From assembly GCA_049680295.1 (NCBI GenBank), contig JBAUHN010000013.1:1-17502 (forward strand): a stretch of 17,502 nt of DNA, given 5' to 3'. Both the position numbers and the translations under genes were made by a program. The DNA is from JBAUHN01 sp049680295. GTDB taxonomy: Bacteria; Pseudomonadota; Alphaproteobacteria; Rhodobacterales; Rhodobacteraceae. Within the stretch, counting starts at the first letter, position 1, and every line of letters begins with the position of its first letter. The notes below the pieces were generated by a model, which searched no databases, was not told where the DNA came from, and saw nothing but the letters and a program-made list of their open reading frames with translations. Shown here piece after piece: positions 1 through 5,946 of this stretch.

Positions 1-381
1 GACTTCGGCAGGACGCTTTTCTTTGGGCAGGAAGTTCATCAAGAACCGGGTCATACCAGCGACCGAGCTCAACTTGTGATTGTCCCACAAAATCCAACGC
101 AAAATCTCGCGTCGCTCATCCGCGTCACGCCCGCCAAATTTGCCTGACTTTTCCGCGACGTAGTCTTGAATAGCACCAGACTGTGTCAGCTTCAGATCAC
201 CGTCTACCATCACCGGGACTTCGCCCATCGGATTAATGGCCTCGCGGTAGGTCGCACTACGGGTTTCGCCATTGAAAAAGTCGACCTTAATCGGCGTCCA
301 ATCAAGCCCGGATAACTCAAGCGCCAGTGCGGCCTTGTAGGCGTTCCCGCTTTCGCCGAAACAGTATAAATCAATGGTCAT
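1..381 (-). CDS. Glutathione S-transferase family protein (C-terminal part cut by window edge)
   Basis: The visible 127 residues run from the ATG at 379-381 to the left edge of the window. They begin MTIDLYCFGESGNAYKAAL, a thioredoxin-fold start with a Ser-Gly-Asn segment (residues 11-13) where GSTs carry their catalytic Ser. The stretch GEVPVMVDGDLKLTQSGAI (about 53-71) holds the cis-Pro (VP) and the Gln-Ser pair that grips the glutamyl part of glutathione. The alpha-helical C-terminal domain begins near residue 85 and is incomplete. A purine-rich AAAGAGG lies about 9 nt before the ATG and supports this start. GSTs conjugate glutathione to electrophiles or act as thiol-dependent reductases or isomerases in the cytoplasm; the substrate cannot be read from this sequence. 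It follows the acyl-CoA dehydrogenase operon on the same strand, but a terminator-like repeat separates them, so it probably has its own promoter. Confidence 0.88.
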   Translation of the reverse strand, partial: MTIDLYCFGESGNAYKAALALELSGLDWTPIKVDFFNGETRSATYREAINPMGEVPVMVDGDLKLTQSGAIQDYVAEKSGKFGGRDADERREILRWILWDNHKLSSVAGMTRFLMNFLPKEKRPAEV

Positions 382-591
382 TTTCGAAAACCTCTTTCAG
401 AGCGCGGGGGAAAAGTTCGGAATTTGAGTATTTAATGAAGGGTGAAGCCGAAATGCGGTTCTTTAAACGCAATCTTAACCGGTCCGCACCGATTGTCGAC
501 ATACGGTACAGGCTGGAGAGCCGATGACCGTGAAGGGTGAAGGCGCCTTTGCCAGGGCGACCAAGGTCTAATGGCCAGGGCGTCTTCCCAA
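382..591. other. Intergenic leader region of the GST gene
   Basis: No convincing gene is seen here. The segment holds two copies of a 12-nt direct repeat, TGAAGGGTGAAG, at 436-447 and 531-542 (plus-strand reading), and a 10-nt palindrome AAGGCGCCTT at 540-549 that abuts the second copy. Towards the GST start (minus strand) it becomes AT-rich (TTCATTAAATAC), where a promoter could lie, but I cannot name a clear -35/-10 pair. Confidence 0.4.
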
Positions 592-624
592 CTTCATCCT
601 TCTCAAAATACTCCCGCCGGAGGC
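592..624 (-). terminator. Terminator-like hairpin repeat of Rhodobacterales type
   Basis: Read on the minus strand this is GCCTCCGGCGGGAGTATTTT followed by GAGAAGGATGAAG. The short stem CTCC/GGAG encloses a GGCG loop and is followed by TATTTT, about 37-69 nt after the stop codon of the upstream acyl-CoA dehydrogenase gene. This fits a Rho-independent terminator. From memory, near-identical strings, including the trailing GATGAAG, occur many times at gene ends in Roseobacter and Rhodobacter genomes, so it is probably a copy of a dispersed repeat. Only one copy is present in this window. Confidence 0.6.
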
Positions 625-660
625 ATCCGACCTGAATTTCGGCCAGTGTGTGTTGATACA

Positions 661-1818
661 TCACAAAGACCTCGCGATCAGTTCTTTCATGATTTCATTG
701 GTGCCGCCGTAAATCCGCTGCACGCGTGCATCGGCCCACATTTCGGCCACAGCGTATTCCTGCATAAAACCGTAGCCGCCATGTAATTGGACGCATTCAT
801 CAAGGACCTCGCCCTGAGTGTCGGTTAACCAGTACTTCGCCATTGCAGCTTTTTCGACACAAAGCGCACCGCGCAGATGTTCCTCAATGCAGGTATCCAA
901 AAAGGCGCGCGCCACTGTTGTTTTTGTGAGACATTCAGCCAGCTTGAAACGGGTATTTTGAAACTGCGTCAGTGGGCCGCCAAAGGCTTCGCGTGTTTTG
1001 CAATACTCAACGGTACGTGCCACTGCGCCTTCCATTGCACCCACTGCACCGCAACCGATTATCAGGCGTTCTTGCGGCAATTGTTTCATCATCTGGTAGA
1101 AACCCTGACCCTCTTGGCCACCCAGAATATTCTCTGGCGCGATTTCGACATTGTCAAAGAACAGCTCGGACGTGTCAGCGGCGTGCAAACCAATTTTATC
1201 TAGATTGCGCCCGCGTGCGAAACCGCTCACTTTGTTGGTTTCGACAATCACCAAAGACACGCCTTTTGAACCTTCTTTGGGATCGGTTTTTGCCGCAACT
1301 ATGATCAGGTTGGCATGTTGCCCATTGGTAATGAACGTCTTTTGACCGCTTAGACGATAGGCATTGCCGTGGCGCACGGCTTTGGTTTTGATCCGTTGAA
1401 CGTCTGATCCAGCCGAGGGTTCTGTCATCGCCAACGCGCCGATCAATTCCCCGGATACCATTTTGGGTAGCCAGCGTTTCTTTTGCTCTTCAGTGCCATA
1501 GGCAAGGACGTAATGCGCAACGATGCCCGAATGGATGCCGTGTCCCCAACTGGCCAGGTTCGCGCGGCTGCCTTCGATCAGGATCGCCGCCTCATGCCCA
1601 AAATCGCCACCCGGACCGCCGTATTCTTCCGGAACCGATGGGCATAACAGGCCCAGCGCACCCGCTTGTGTCCAGGTGTCCGGGTCCATCTGGCCTTGTT
1701 TGCGCCAGGTCTCGAACTTTGGGGCCCATTCGGTGTTGATAAACTGTGCCGTCATGTCGGCAATCATGCGATGCTCGTCCGTCATCCAGGCCGAATGGGT
1801 CATCATTTCATGGTTCAT
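661..1818 (-). CDS. Acyl-CoA dehydrogenase, LCAD-like
   Basis: This 385-residue protein has the standard length and three-part layout of FAD-dependent acyl-CoA dehydrogenases: an N-terminal helical domain, the FAD/substrate signature ALAMTEPSAGSDVQRIKT at about 128-145, and a C-terminal helical domain with the HGGYGF motif near 346-351. The catalytic base is not at the MCAD position, which here reads IYGGTNEIMKE (Gly-Gly at 371-372). Instead a Glu sits in LPQERL (Glu250), as in long-chain and isovaleryl-CoA dehydrogenases, so LCAD-type is the best subclass. The expected reaction is 2,3-dehydrogenation of an acyl-CoA with electrons passed to ETF. A strong GGGGGAGGAC Shine-Dalgarno lies about 7 nt before the ATG. 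It is the third gene behind the MerR gene, 25 nt after the small-protein gene. Chain length and branching of the substrate are unknown. Confidence 0.93.
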   Translation of the reverse strand: MNHEMMTHSAWMTDEHRMIADMTAQFINTEWAPKFETWRKQGQMDPDTWTQAGALGLLCPSVPEEYGGPGGDFGHEAAILIEGSRANLASWGHGIHSGIVAHYVLAYGTEEQKKRWLPKMVSGELIGALAMTEPSAGSDVQRIKTKAVRHGNAYRLSGQKTFITNGQHANLIIVAAKTDPKEGSKGVSLVIVETNKVSGFARGRNLDKIGLHAADTSELFFDNVEIAPENILGGQEGQGFYQMMKQLPQERLIIGCGAVGAMEGAVARTVEYCKTREAFGGPLTQFQNTRFKLAECLTKTTVARAFLDTCIEEHLRGALCVEKAAMAKYWLTDTQGEVLDECVQLHGGYGFMQEYAVAEMWADARVQRIYGGTNEIMKELIARSL

Positions 1819-1843
1819 TGAATGTCCTCCCCCGACATGTTTG

Positions 1844-2056
1844 TCAGCGTTTCCGGCTGTCTAGTTCGCTGTTGAATAGTCGCAATCGCGGGCCGAATGT
1901 TTCCTCGTTGATCACGCTGTCGAAGTTTTCAAACAAGAACGACAAAGCTTCACCCTCATCAAGACCCGCCTCCGCAGAAAAGCGCCTGAGCCTGCGATAG
2001 CCGTCTTCGGTCATTGCGACGGGAAAGCGTCGGGTGAGGCGAAAGCGTTTTGGCAT
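1844..2056 (-). CDS. Small basic protein, possible ribbon-helix-helix DNA-binding factor
   Basis: This 70-residue ORF lies between two acyl-CoA dehydrogenase genes, 52 nt after one and 25 nt before the other, on the same strand. The ATG at 2054-2056 is preceded by AGAAAGG at good spacing, better support than the longer in-frame extension, which would run inside the upstream gene. The protein starts MPKRFRLTRRFPVAMTEDGY, is rich in Arg up to residue 26, and then has a helical stretch with an acidic half (GLDEGEALSFLFENFDSV). A basic strand followed by two predicted helices is the order seen in CopG/Arc ribbon-helix-helix proteins, so DNA binding is plausible. This is a reading of the sequence pattern, not a recognised family match. 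It may regulate or modulate the fatty-acid operon in which it sits. Confidence 0.72.
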   Translation of the reverse strand: MPKRFRLTRRFPVAMTEDGYRRLRRFSAEAGLDEGEALSFLFENFDSVINEETFGPRLRLFNSELDSRKR

Positions 2057-2108
2057 TATGGGCCTTTCTAATTGGCGCGGGCTTGATGCGCGACGTCCGT
2101 GAGCAAAC

Positions 2109-3890
2109 TCAAAACTGATCGGCGTCCAGTGCCATGACCGTGTCTGCGCCCGATTGGATGCGGGCCAGATGCAACTGCGTGGCGGGTAGTTGCCGTGCCA
2201 TATAGTAGCGCCCTGTGGCCAGTTTTGTTTCAAAAAACGCCGTGTCGGATGCGCCGCCTGCCAGCGCGTCAGTTGCGACCTTACCCATCCGGGCCCACAT
2301 CAGTCCAAGGCAGACATGTCCAAACATGTGCATAAAGTCATATGATCCCGACAACGCGTGATTGGGATTTTTGACACCGTTTTGCATGAAATACATGCCC
2401 GCTGCCTGCAAGTCCTTCGAGGCCGCTTTCAGGGGCTCCAAAAATTCCGTGTCGAAATCCTCATTCTGACCGGCATTGTCTTTGATAAATGTTTTGACCA
2501 GATCAAAGAATGCCATCACGTGTTTGCCGCCGTCCTGCGCCAGTTTGCGTCCGACCAGATCAAGGGCCTGCACCCCATTGGCGCCTTCGTAAATCATCGC
2601 GATACGGGCGTCGCGGGTAAATTGTGACATGCCCCATTCTTCGATGTAGCCGTGCCCACCATAGACCTGCTGCGCCTTGACGGTCATGTCATATCCCTGA
2701 TCGGTCAAAAACCCTTTGATCACCGGTGTCAGCAGCGACACCAGACCGTCAGCATTTTCATCACCACTGCGGTGGGCTGCATCTATCAACGTCGCGCTCC
2801 ACATGATGAAAGCGCGCGCGCCCTCGACAAAGCTTTTTTGATCCATCAAGGACCGGCGAATATCAGGGTGAACGATCAGCGGATCAGCCGGGCCATCGGG
2901 GTTCTTGGCGCCTGTGACATCGCGCCCTTGCAAGCGGTCGTTGGCGTAGATCACAGCGTTCTGATACGCGGCTTCGGCCTGTGCGAGGCCTTGCATCCCA
3001 ACGCCGATCCGGGCCTCGTTCATCATGGTAAACATGGCGCGCATACCTTTGTGTTCTTCGCCCAGAAGGAATCCAACGGCGCCATCGTAATTCATCACGC
3101 AGGTCGAATTGCCGTGAATGCCCATTTTCTCTTCGATGGATCCGACGCTGACACCATTGCGCGCGCCCAGACTGCCATCGTCATTCACCATGAATTTTGG
3201 CACGATAAACAGTGAAACGCCTTTGATCCCTTCCGGTGCGCCATCAATTTTGGCAAGCACCAGATGGATGATGTTCTCGGCCATGTCATGTTCACCGGCC
3301 GAGATAAATATCTTTTGGCCGCTGATGTTGTAGCTGCCGTCACTGTTTGGGGTTGCCCGGCTGCGCATCAGTCCCAGATCGGTGCCGCAATGCGGCTCGG
3401 TCAGGTTCATTGTGCCGGTCCAGTCGCAACTGACCATATTTGGCAGATACATATCTTTTTGAGCATCCGTCCCATGCGCAAGGATCGCCGCTGCCGCGCC
3501 ATGGGTCAGGCCCTGGTACATTGTAAAGGCTTGATTTGAAGAGGCAAAAAACTCAAGCGTTGCGATGCCCATAACGTAAGGCATGTTTTGGCCGCCATAT
3601 TGTTCGGGCATGTCCAGACCGGTCCAGCCACCTGCTTTTACCTGATCAAACGCGCCCTTGAACCCTGTCGGTGTGCGCACTACGCCGTTTTCCAATACAC
3701 ACCCTTCGGTGTCGCCCACGACATTTAAGGGCGCCAAAACTTCCGAAGACAGCTTGCCCGCCTCTTCCAGTACAGCCGAGGTAAATTCGGCGTCAAGATC
3801 GCCGTAGCCGGCGATGCCCGATCCGGTCACTTTTAGCACGTCATGGAGTACGAATTGCATGTCCTTGGTCGGCGCGGTGTAGCTGGGCAT
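2109..3890 (-). CDS. Acyl-CoA dehydrogenase, DmdC-like (3-methylmercaptopropionyl-CoA dehydrogenase family)
   Basis: The 593-residue length is typical of the large ACAD group with an extra C-terminal domain, which includes DmdC of the DMSP demethylation pathway and general long-chain enzymes. Visible features are an N-terminal extension (MPSYTAPTKDMQFVLHDVL), the signature MNLTEPHCGTDLGLMRSRA at 161-179, GQKIFISAGEHD at 191-202, GGHGYIEEWGMSQFTRDARI at 411-430, and the catalytic IYEGANGVQALDLVGRKL segment with Glu435. As I recall, Glu435 is also the number reported for the catalytic base of characterised DmdC. The domain after about residue 460 distinguishes it from 380-residue ACADs. Roseobacters carry several paralogues of this group, so the substrate could be MMPA-CoA or ordinary acyl-CoAs. 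It is the first enzyme gene behind the MerR gene, after a 45-nt gap. The Shine-Dalgarno (AAAGAGAT) is modest. Confidence 0.9.
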   Translation of the reverse strand: MPSYTAPTKDMQFVLHDVLKVTGSGIAGYGDLDAEFTSAVLEEAGKLSSEVLAPLNVVGDTEGCVLENGVVRTPTGFKGAFDQVKAGGWTGLDMPEQYGGQNMPYVMGIATLEFFASSNQAFTMYQGLTHGAAAAILAHGTDAQKDMYLPNMVSCDWTGTMNLTEPHCGTDLGLMRSRATPNSDGSYNISGQKIFISAGEHDMAENIIHLVLAKIDGAPEGIKGVSLFIVPKFMVNDDGSLGARNGVSVGSIEEKMGIHGNSTCVMNYDGAVGFLLGEEHKGMRAMFTMMNEARIGVGMQGLAQAEAAYQNAVIYANDRLQGRDVTGAKNPDGPADPLIVHPDIRRSLMDQKSFVEGARAFIMWSATLIDAAHRSGDENADGLVSLLTPVIKGFLTDQGYDMTVKAQQVYGGHGYIEEWGMSQFTRDARIAMIYEGANGVQALDLVGRKLAQDGGKHVMAFFDLVKTFIKDNAGQNEDFDTEFLEPLKAASKDLQAAGMYFMQNGVKNPNHALSGSYDFMHMFGHVCLGLMWARMGKVATDALAGGASDTAFFETKLATGRYYMARQLPATQLHLARIQSGADTVMALDADQF

Positions 3891-3935
3891 TTTGATCTCT
3901 TTCGCTTGGGGGCAATGGGTATGAGGTGTGGCGCG

Positions 3936-4337
3936 TTATTCCGCCGCGTCGCGTGTCTGGCTTACCGAGGCGATCATTTTCTCGCCCCACCTCATCTGGT
4001 CTTTCAGGTCGTCTATCGCGGTAGACAGTTCTTGGTGTTGGTGTTCCATTTCAGCAAGACGTCTGCGCGCGATTTCATATGTCCTCTCGATCTGCGACAA
4101 TTGCTGATCACCCTTTTGATAGAGGTTCAGCACCTGGCGGATCTCTTCGAGGCTGAAACCAAATCGCTTGCCACGCAGGATCAACTTTAGCCGCGCGCGG
4201 TCGCTTTTGGTGAACAGGCGCTTTTGCACATCTCGAATCGGGAACAACAGTTCCTTGGCCTCGTAGAAACGCAATGTACGTGGAGTGACGCCAAATGCGT
4301 CGCACATTTCTCGGATAGTCATCGTTTGATCAGTCAT
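3936..4337 (-). CDS. MerR family transcriptional regulator
   Basis: This 133-residue protein begins with a MerR-type winged helix-turn-helix: TIREMCDAFGVTPRTLRFYE (about 7-26), then the wing with LFPIR, RLFTKSDRARLKLILRGKRFGFSLEEIRQVL. A coiled-coil dimerisation helix follows at about 75-125. No C-terminal metal-binding cysteines are present, so it is not a metal sensor. MerR proteins of this size without a ligand domain often control fatty-acid or branched-chain acyl-CoA catabolism in proteobacteria (for example LiuR). Its gene is immediately upstream of the DmdC-like dehydrogenase on the same strand, so it probably heads that operon. The inverted repeats at 4404-4465, just before it, are the obvious binding sites and suggest autoregulation. 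Confidence 0.9.
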   Translation of the reverse strand: MTDQTMTIREMCDAFGVTPRTLRFYEAKELLFPIRDVQKRLFTKSDRARLKLILRGKRFGFSLEEIRQVLNLYQKGDQQLSQIERTYEIARRRLAEMEHQHQELSTAIDDLKDQMRWGEKMIASVSQTRDAAE

Positions 4338-4403
4338 GTCATCACTTTCGCGGTCTTTGTCTGGCCGGAGGGGCGCTTCAATGTTCGATATAGTACGTGT
4401 AGA

Positions 4404-4465
4404 AGTTGACGTAAGTGGGACGTTACGTCACTTTATAGTTGACGTAGTGTCGCGCTGGGTCAACT
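4404..4465 (-). promoter_or_regulatory. Candidate MerR-type promoter with inverted and direct repeats
   Basis: Minus-strand promoter elements are TTGACC (-35, 4463-4458) and TATAAA (-10, 4437-4432), separated by 20 nt. That over-long spacer is typical of MerR-activated promoters. A perfect 7-bp inverted repeat, AGTTGAC (4437-4443) and GTCAACT (4459-4465), spans exactly this spacer. A second perfect palindrome, TGACGTAA (4407-4414) and TTACGTCA (4423-4430), lies around the expected start of transcription. The string AGTTGACGTA occurs twice in direct orientation, at 4404-4413 and 4437-4446, 33 bp apart. These positions suggest two operators, one activating and one near +1. The binding assignment is inference. 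Confidence 0.6.
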
Positions 4466-4514
4466 GGCAATCGTGGCTGCATTGGGCAGTCATTTCGGCG
4501 ATATCTCGCGCAAT

Positions 4515-4889
4515 TCAGGTCTGCGACAGTTCCTTGGCCACCTTGTCACGCAGCAACTGCAACTCCTCAATCGCCTGATCCAACTGCATACGCTGCTCAG
4601 CAAGTTCCGTAAGTTGGATGTCGGCCATTTCGACCCATGTCTGCATTTGAACCGCAGTGCCTTCGTTCTCGTATATCAATAGCCACTGGCGAATGTCTTC
4701 CAGTTGAAACCCGAACTTTCGGCCGCGCAGGATCAGTTTCATCCGGGCCATTTCGCGGGGTCCATAGTATCGCGCACGCCCTTCGCGGTCCGGGCGCAGC
4801 AATTCAATGTATTCGTAATACCGTAACGTGCGCGGTGTGACCTCAAACTCGGTGCACATTTCTTTGAACGATAGACGCACGTCAGGCAT
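4515..4889 (-). CDS. MerR family transcriptional regulator
   Basis: This 124-residue protein is a paralogue of the neighbouring MerR gene. Its winged HTH is LSFKEMCTEFEVTPRTLRYY (about 6-25), followed by RARYYGPREMARMKLILRGRKFGFQLEDIRQWL and a C-terminal coiled coil (about 78-122) rich in Glu, Gln and Leu. No metal-binding cysteine pattern is seen. The ATG at 4887-4889 is chosen because GGGAG lies 8 nt upstream and because the MerR domain begins directly after it; longer in-frame starts would add a non-homologous leader. It is divergent from the thioesterase-MATE operon and lies 177 nt upstream of the first MerR gene. It could control either side. I see no close copy of the TGACGTAA palindrome in its own upstream region. 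Confidence 0.88.
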   Translation of the reverse strand: MPDVRLSFKEMCTEFEVTPRTLRYYEYIELLRPDREGRARYYGPREMARMKLILRGRKFGFQLEDIRQWLLIYENEGTAVQMQTWVEMADIQLTELAEQRMQLDQAIEELQLLRDKVAKELSQT

Positions 4890-4949
4890 GATTGTGGCTC
4901 CCATGATGCACAGGCTATGGCCTAGGTTGACCAAGCGCAACTGCTGCAC

Positions 4950-5002
4950 TTGCCCTTTTGGTGCACCTGAGATGATAAAGGGCACAAGCAAAAGATGCGG
5001 AG
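4950..5002 (+). promoter_or_regulatory. Candidate promoter and ribosome binding site of the thioesterase-MATE operon
   Basis: TTGCCC (4950-4955) and TGATAA (4973-4978) form a -35/-10-like pair with 17-nt spacing. An 8-nt perfect palindrome GGTGCACC (4960-4967) sits in the spacer and could be an operator. GGAG at 4999-5002 lies 9 nt before the ATG of the first hotdog gene. The palindrome could equally be chance. Confidence 0.4.
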
Positions 5003-5011
5003 CACCAACCG

Positions 5012-5434
5012 ATGGCCAACAAAGATGATATCGCCCGACAGTTTATTGAGGCGATCCCGCACAGTCGCGGCCTTGGCATGCAACTGACCGAGTTGAACCA
5101 GGGGTTGGCGGTGATCGTGATGCCCTATGATCCAAAGCTGGTTGGCGATCCTGAAACGGGCGTCATCCACGGCGGTGCGGTGTCTGCGCAAATGGACACC
5201 TGTTGCGGCGCCGCTGTGATGAGCCATCCCTCCAGCCCGGCGGGGACCGCCACCATTGATCTGCGCATTGACTATATGCGCGCCGCAACGCCGGGGCAGT
5301 CGATCACGACGCGGGCGGAATGCTATCATGTGACGCGGTCGGTGGCCTTTGTCCGCGCAACAGCGACCGACGACGATACGGACAACCCGGTAGCGACGGC
5401 GACCGGTGCCTTTACGGTGGAGGGGCGCAAATGA
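5012..5434 (+). CDS. PaaI-type hotdog-fold thioesterase (first of tandem pair)
   Basis: This 140-residue protein has the core signature of the PaaI/YbgC-like hotdog thioesterases: GVIHGGAVSAQMDTCCGAA at 50-68, with His53-Gly-Gly before the central helix and Asp62 nine residues later at the usual acid/base position. The strand TIDLRIDYMRAATPGQSITTRAE (81-103) and the final SVAFVRATATD and VATATGAFTVEG segments complete the fold. Hotdog thioesterases hydrolyse acyl-CoA or aryl-CoA thioesters in the cytoplasm; the substrate is not evident here. The start has GGAG at 9 nt. The stop overlaps the next gene's ATG by 4 nt (ATGA), which implies translational coupling with a second hotdog protein. The nearby acyl-CoA dehydrogenases suggest a role in acyl-CoA turnover. 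Confidence 0.88.
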   Translation: MANKDDIARQFIEAIPHSRGLGMQLTELNQGLAVIVMPYDPKLVGDPETGVIHGGAVSAQMDTCCGAAVMSHPSSPAGTATIDLRIDYMRAATPGQSITTRAECYHVTRSVAFVRATATDDDTDNPVATATGAFTVEGRK

Positions 5435-5946
5435 GCATTCGTCGCACTCCGCCAGAACCGGTTCAGGTTATCAAACAACGCCGCGATGCAACATTGCGCG
5501 CCCTGGTCGAGGGCGTGCCCTACATCCAATATCTGGGCATTCAGTTTGAACGGCGCGGAGATGAGTTAACGGGCGTTTTGCCCTTCGATCCAAAACTGAT
5601 CGGCAATCCGCTTTTGCCGGCTATTCATGGTGGTGTGACTGCAGCCTTTCTGGAAGTGACGGCGATTATCACACTCAGCTGGGCCTACCTGTGGGAAGAC
5701 GTGGAATCGGGTGCCATCGACACCGCAACCCTTGCCGCAAGTGGCCTGCCGAGGTTGCCCAAAACGATCGACTTTTCAACTGATTACCTGCGCTCGGGCC
5801 TGCCGCGTGACGCCTATGCCAGAGCGCGGATAAACCGATCAGGCAGGCGCTACGCCAGCGTGCATGTCGAGGCATGGCAAGACAATCGCGGCCGGTTGTT
5901 TGCCCAATCAACCGGGCATTTTCTGATGCCGCAACCGCGTGAGTGA
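5431..5946 (+). CDS. Hotdog-fold thioesterase (second of tandem pair)
   Basis: This 171-residue protein is a paralogue of the preceding gene product. PFDPKLIGNPLLPAIHGGVTAAFLE (51-75) aligns with PYDPKLVGDPETGVIHGGAVSAQMD upstream: the His-Gly-Gly (66-68) is kept, and Glu75 occupies the position of Asp62. IDFSTDYLRSGLPRDAYARARINRSG (113-138) is the matching strand pair. It has a longer N-terminus (about 25 residues) and an insertion near residues 88-108. The ATG at 5431 is chosen because it overlaps the previous stop by 4 nt and begins directly before the conserved region; the longer in-frame reading would run inside the first gene. It may act alone or as a heteromer with its partner. The substrate is unknown. 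Confidence 0.85.
   Translation: MSIRRTPPEPVQVIKQRRDATLRALVEGVPYIQYLGIQFERRGDELTGVLPFDPKLIGNPLLPAIHGGVTAAFLEVTAIITLSWAYLWEDVESGAIDTATLAASGLPRLPKTIDFSTDYLRSGLPRDAYARARINRSGRRYASVHVEAWQDNRGRLFAQSTGHFLMPQPRE

Noticed and set aside
371..664. 97-codon minus-strand reading frame starting at the acyl-CoA dehydrogenase stop (GTGATG overlap)
   Set aside because: It runs straight through the terminator-like repeat at 592-624 and into the GST start, has no good Shine-Dalgarno and no recognisable protein pattern. It is most likely chance.
2057..2233. N-terminal extension of the small basic protein
   Set aside because: The extra residues lie inside the upstream acyl-CoA dehydrogenase gene in another frame, and a good Shine-Dalgarno supports the ATG at 2056.
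2652..3215. 187-codon plus-strand frame antisense to the DmdC-like dehydrogenase
   Set aside because: It has no motifs or ribosome site and is fully covered by a certain gene on the other strand; its composition is that of a complementary shadow.
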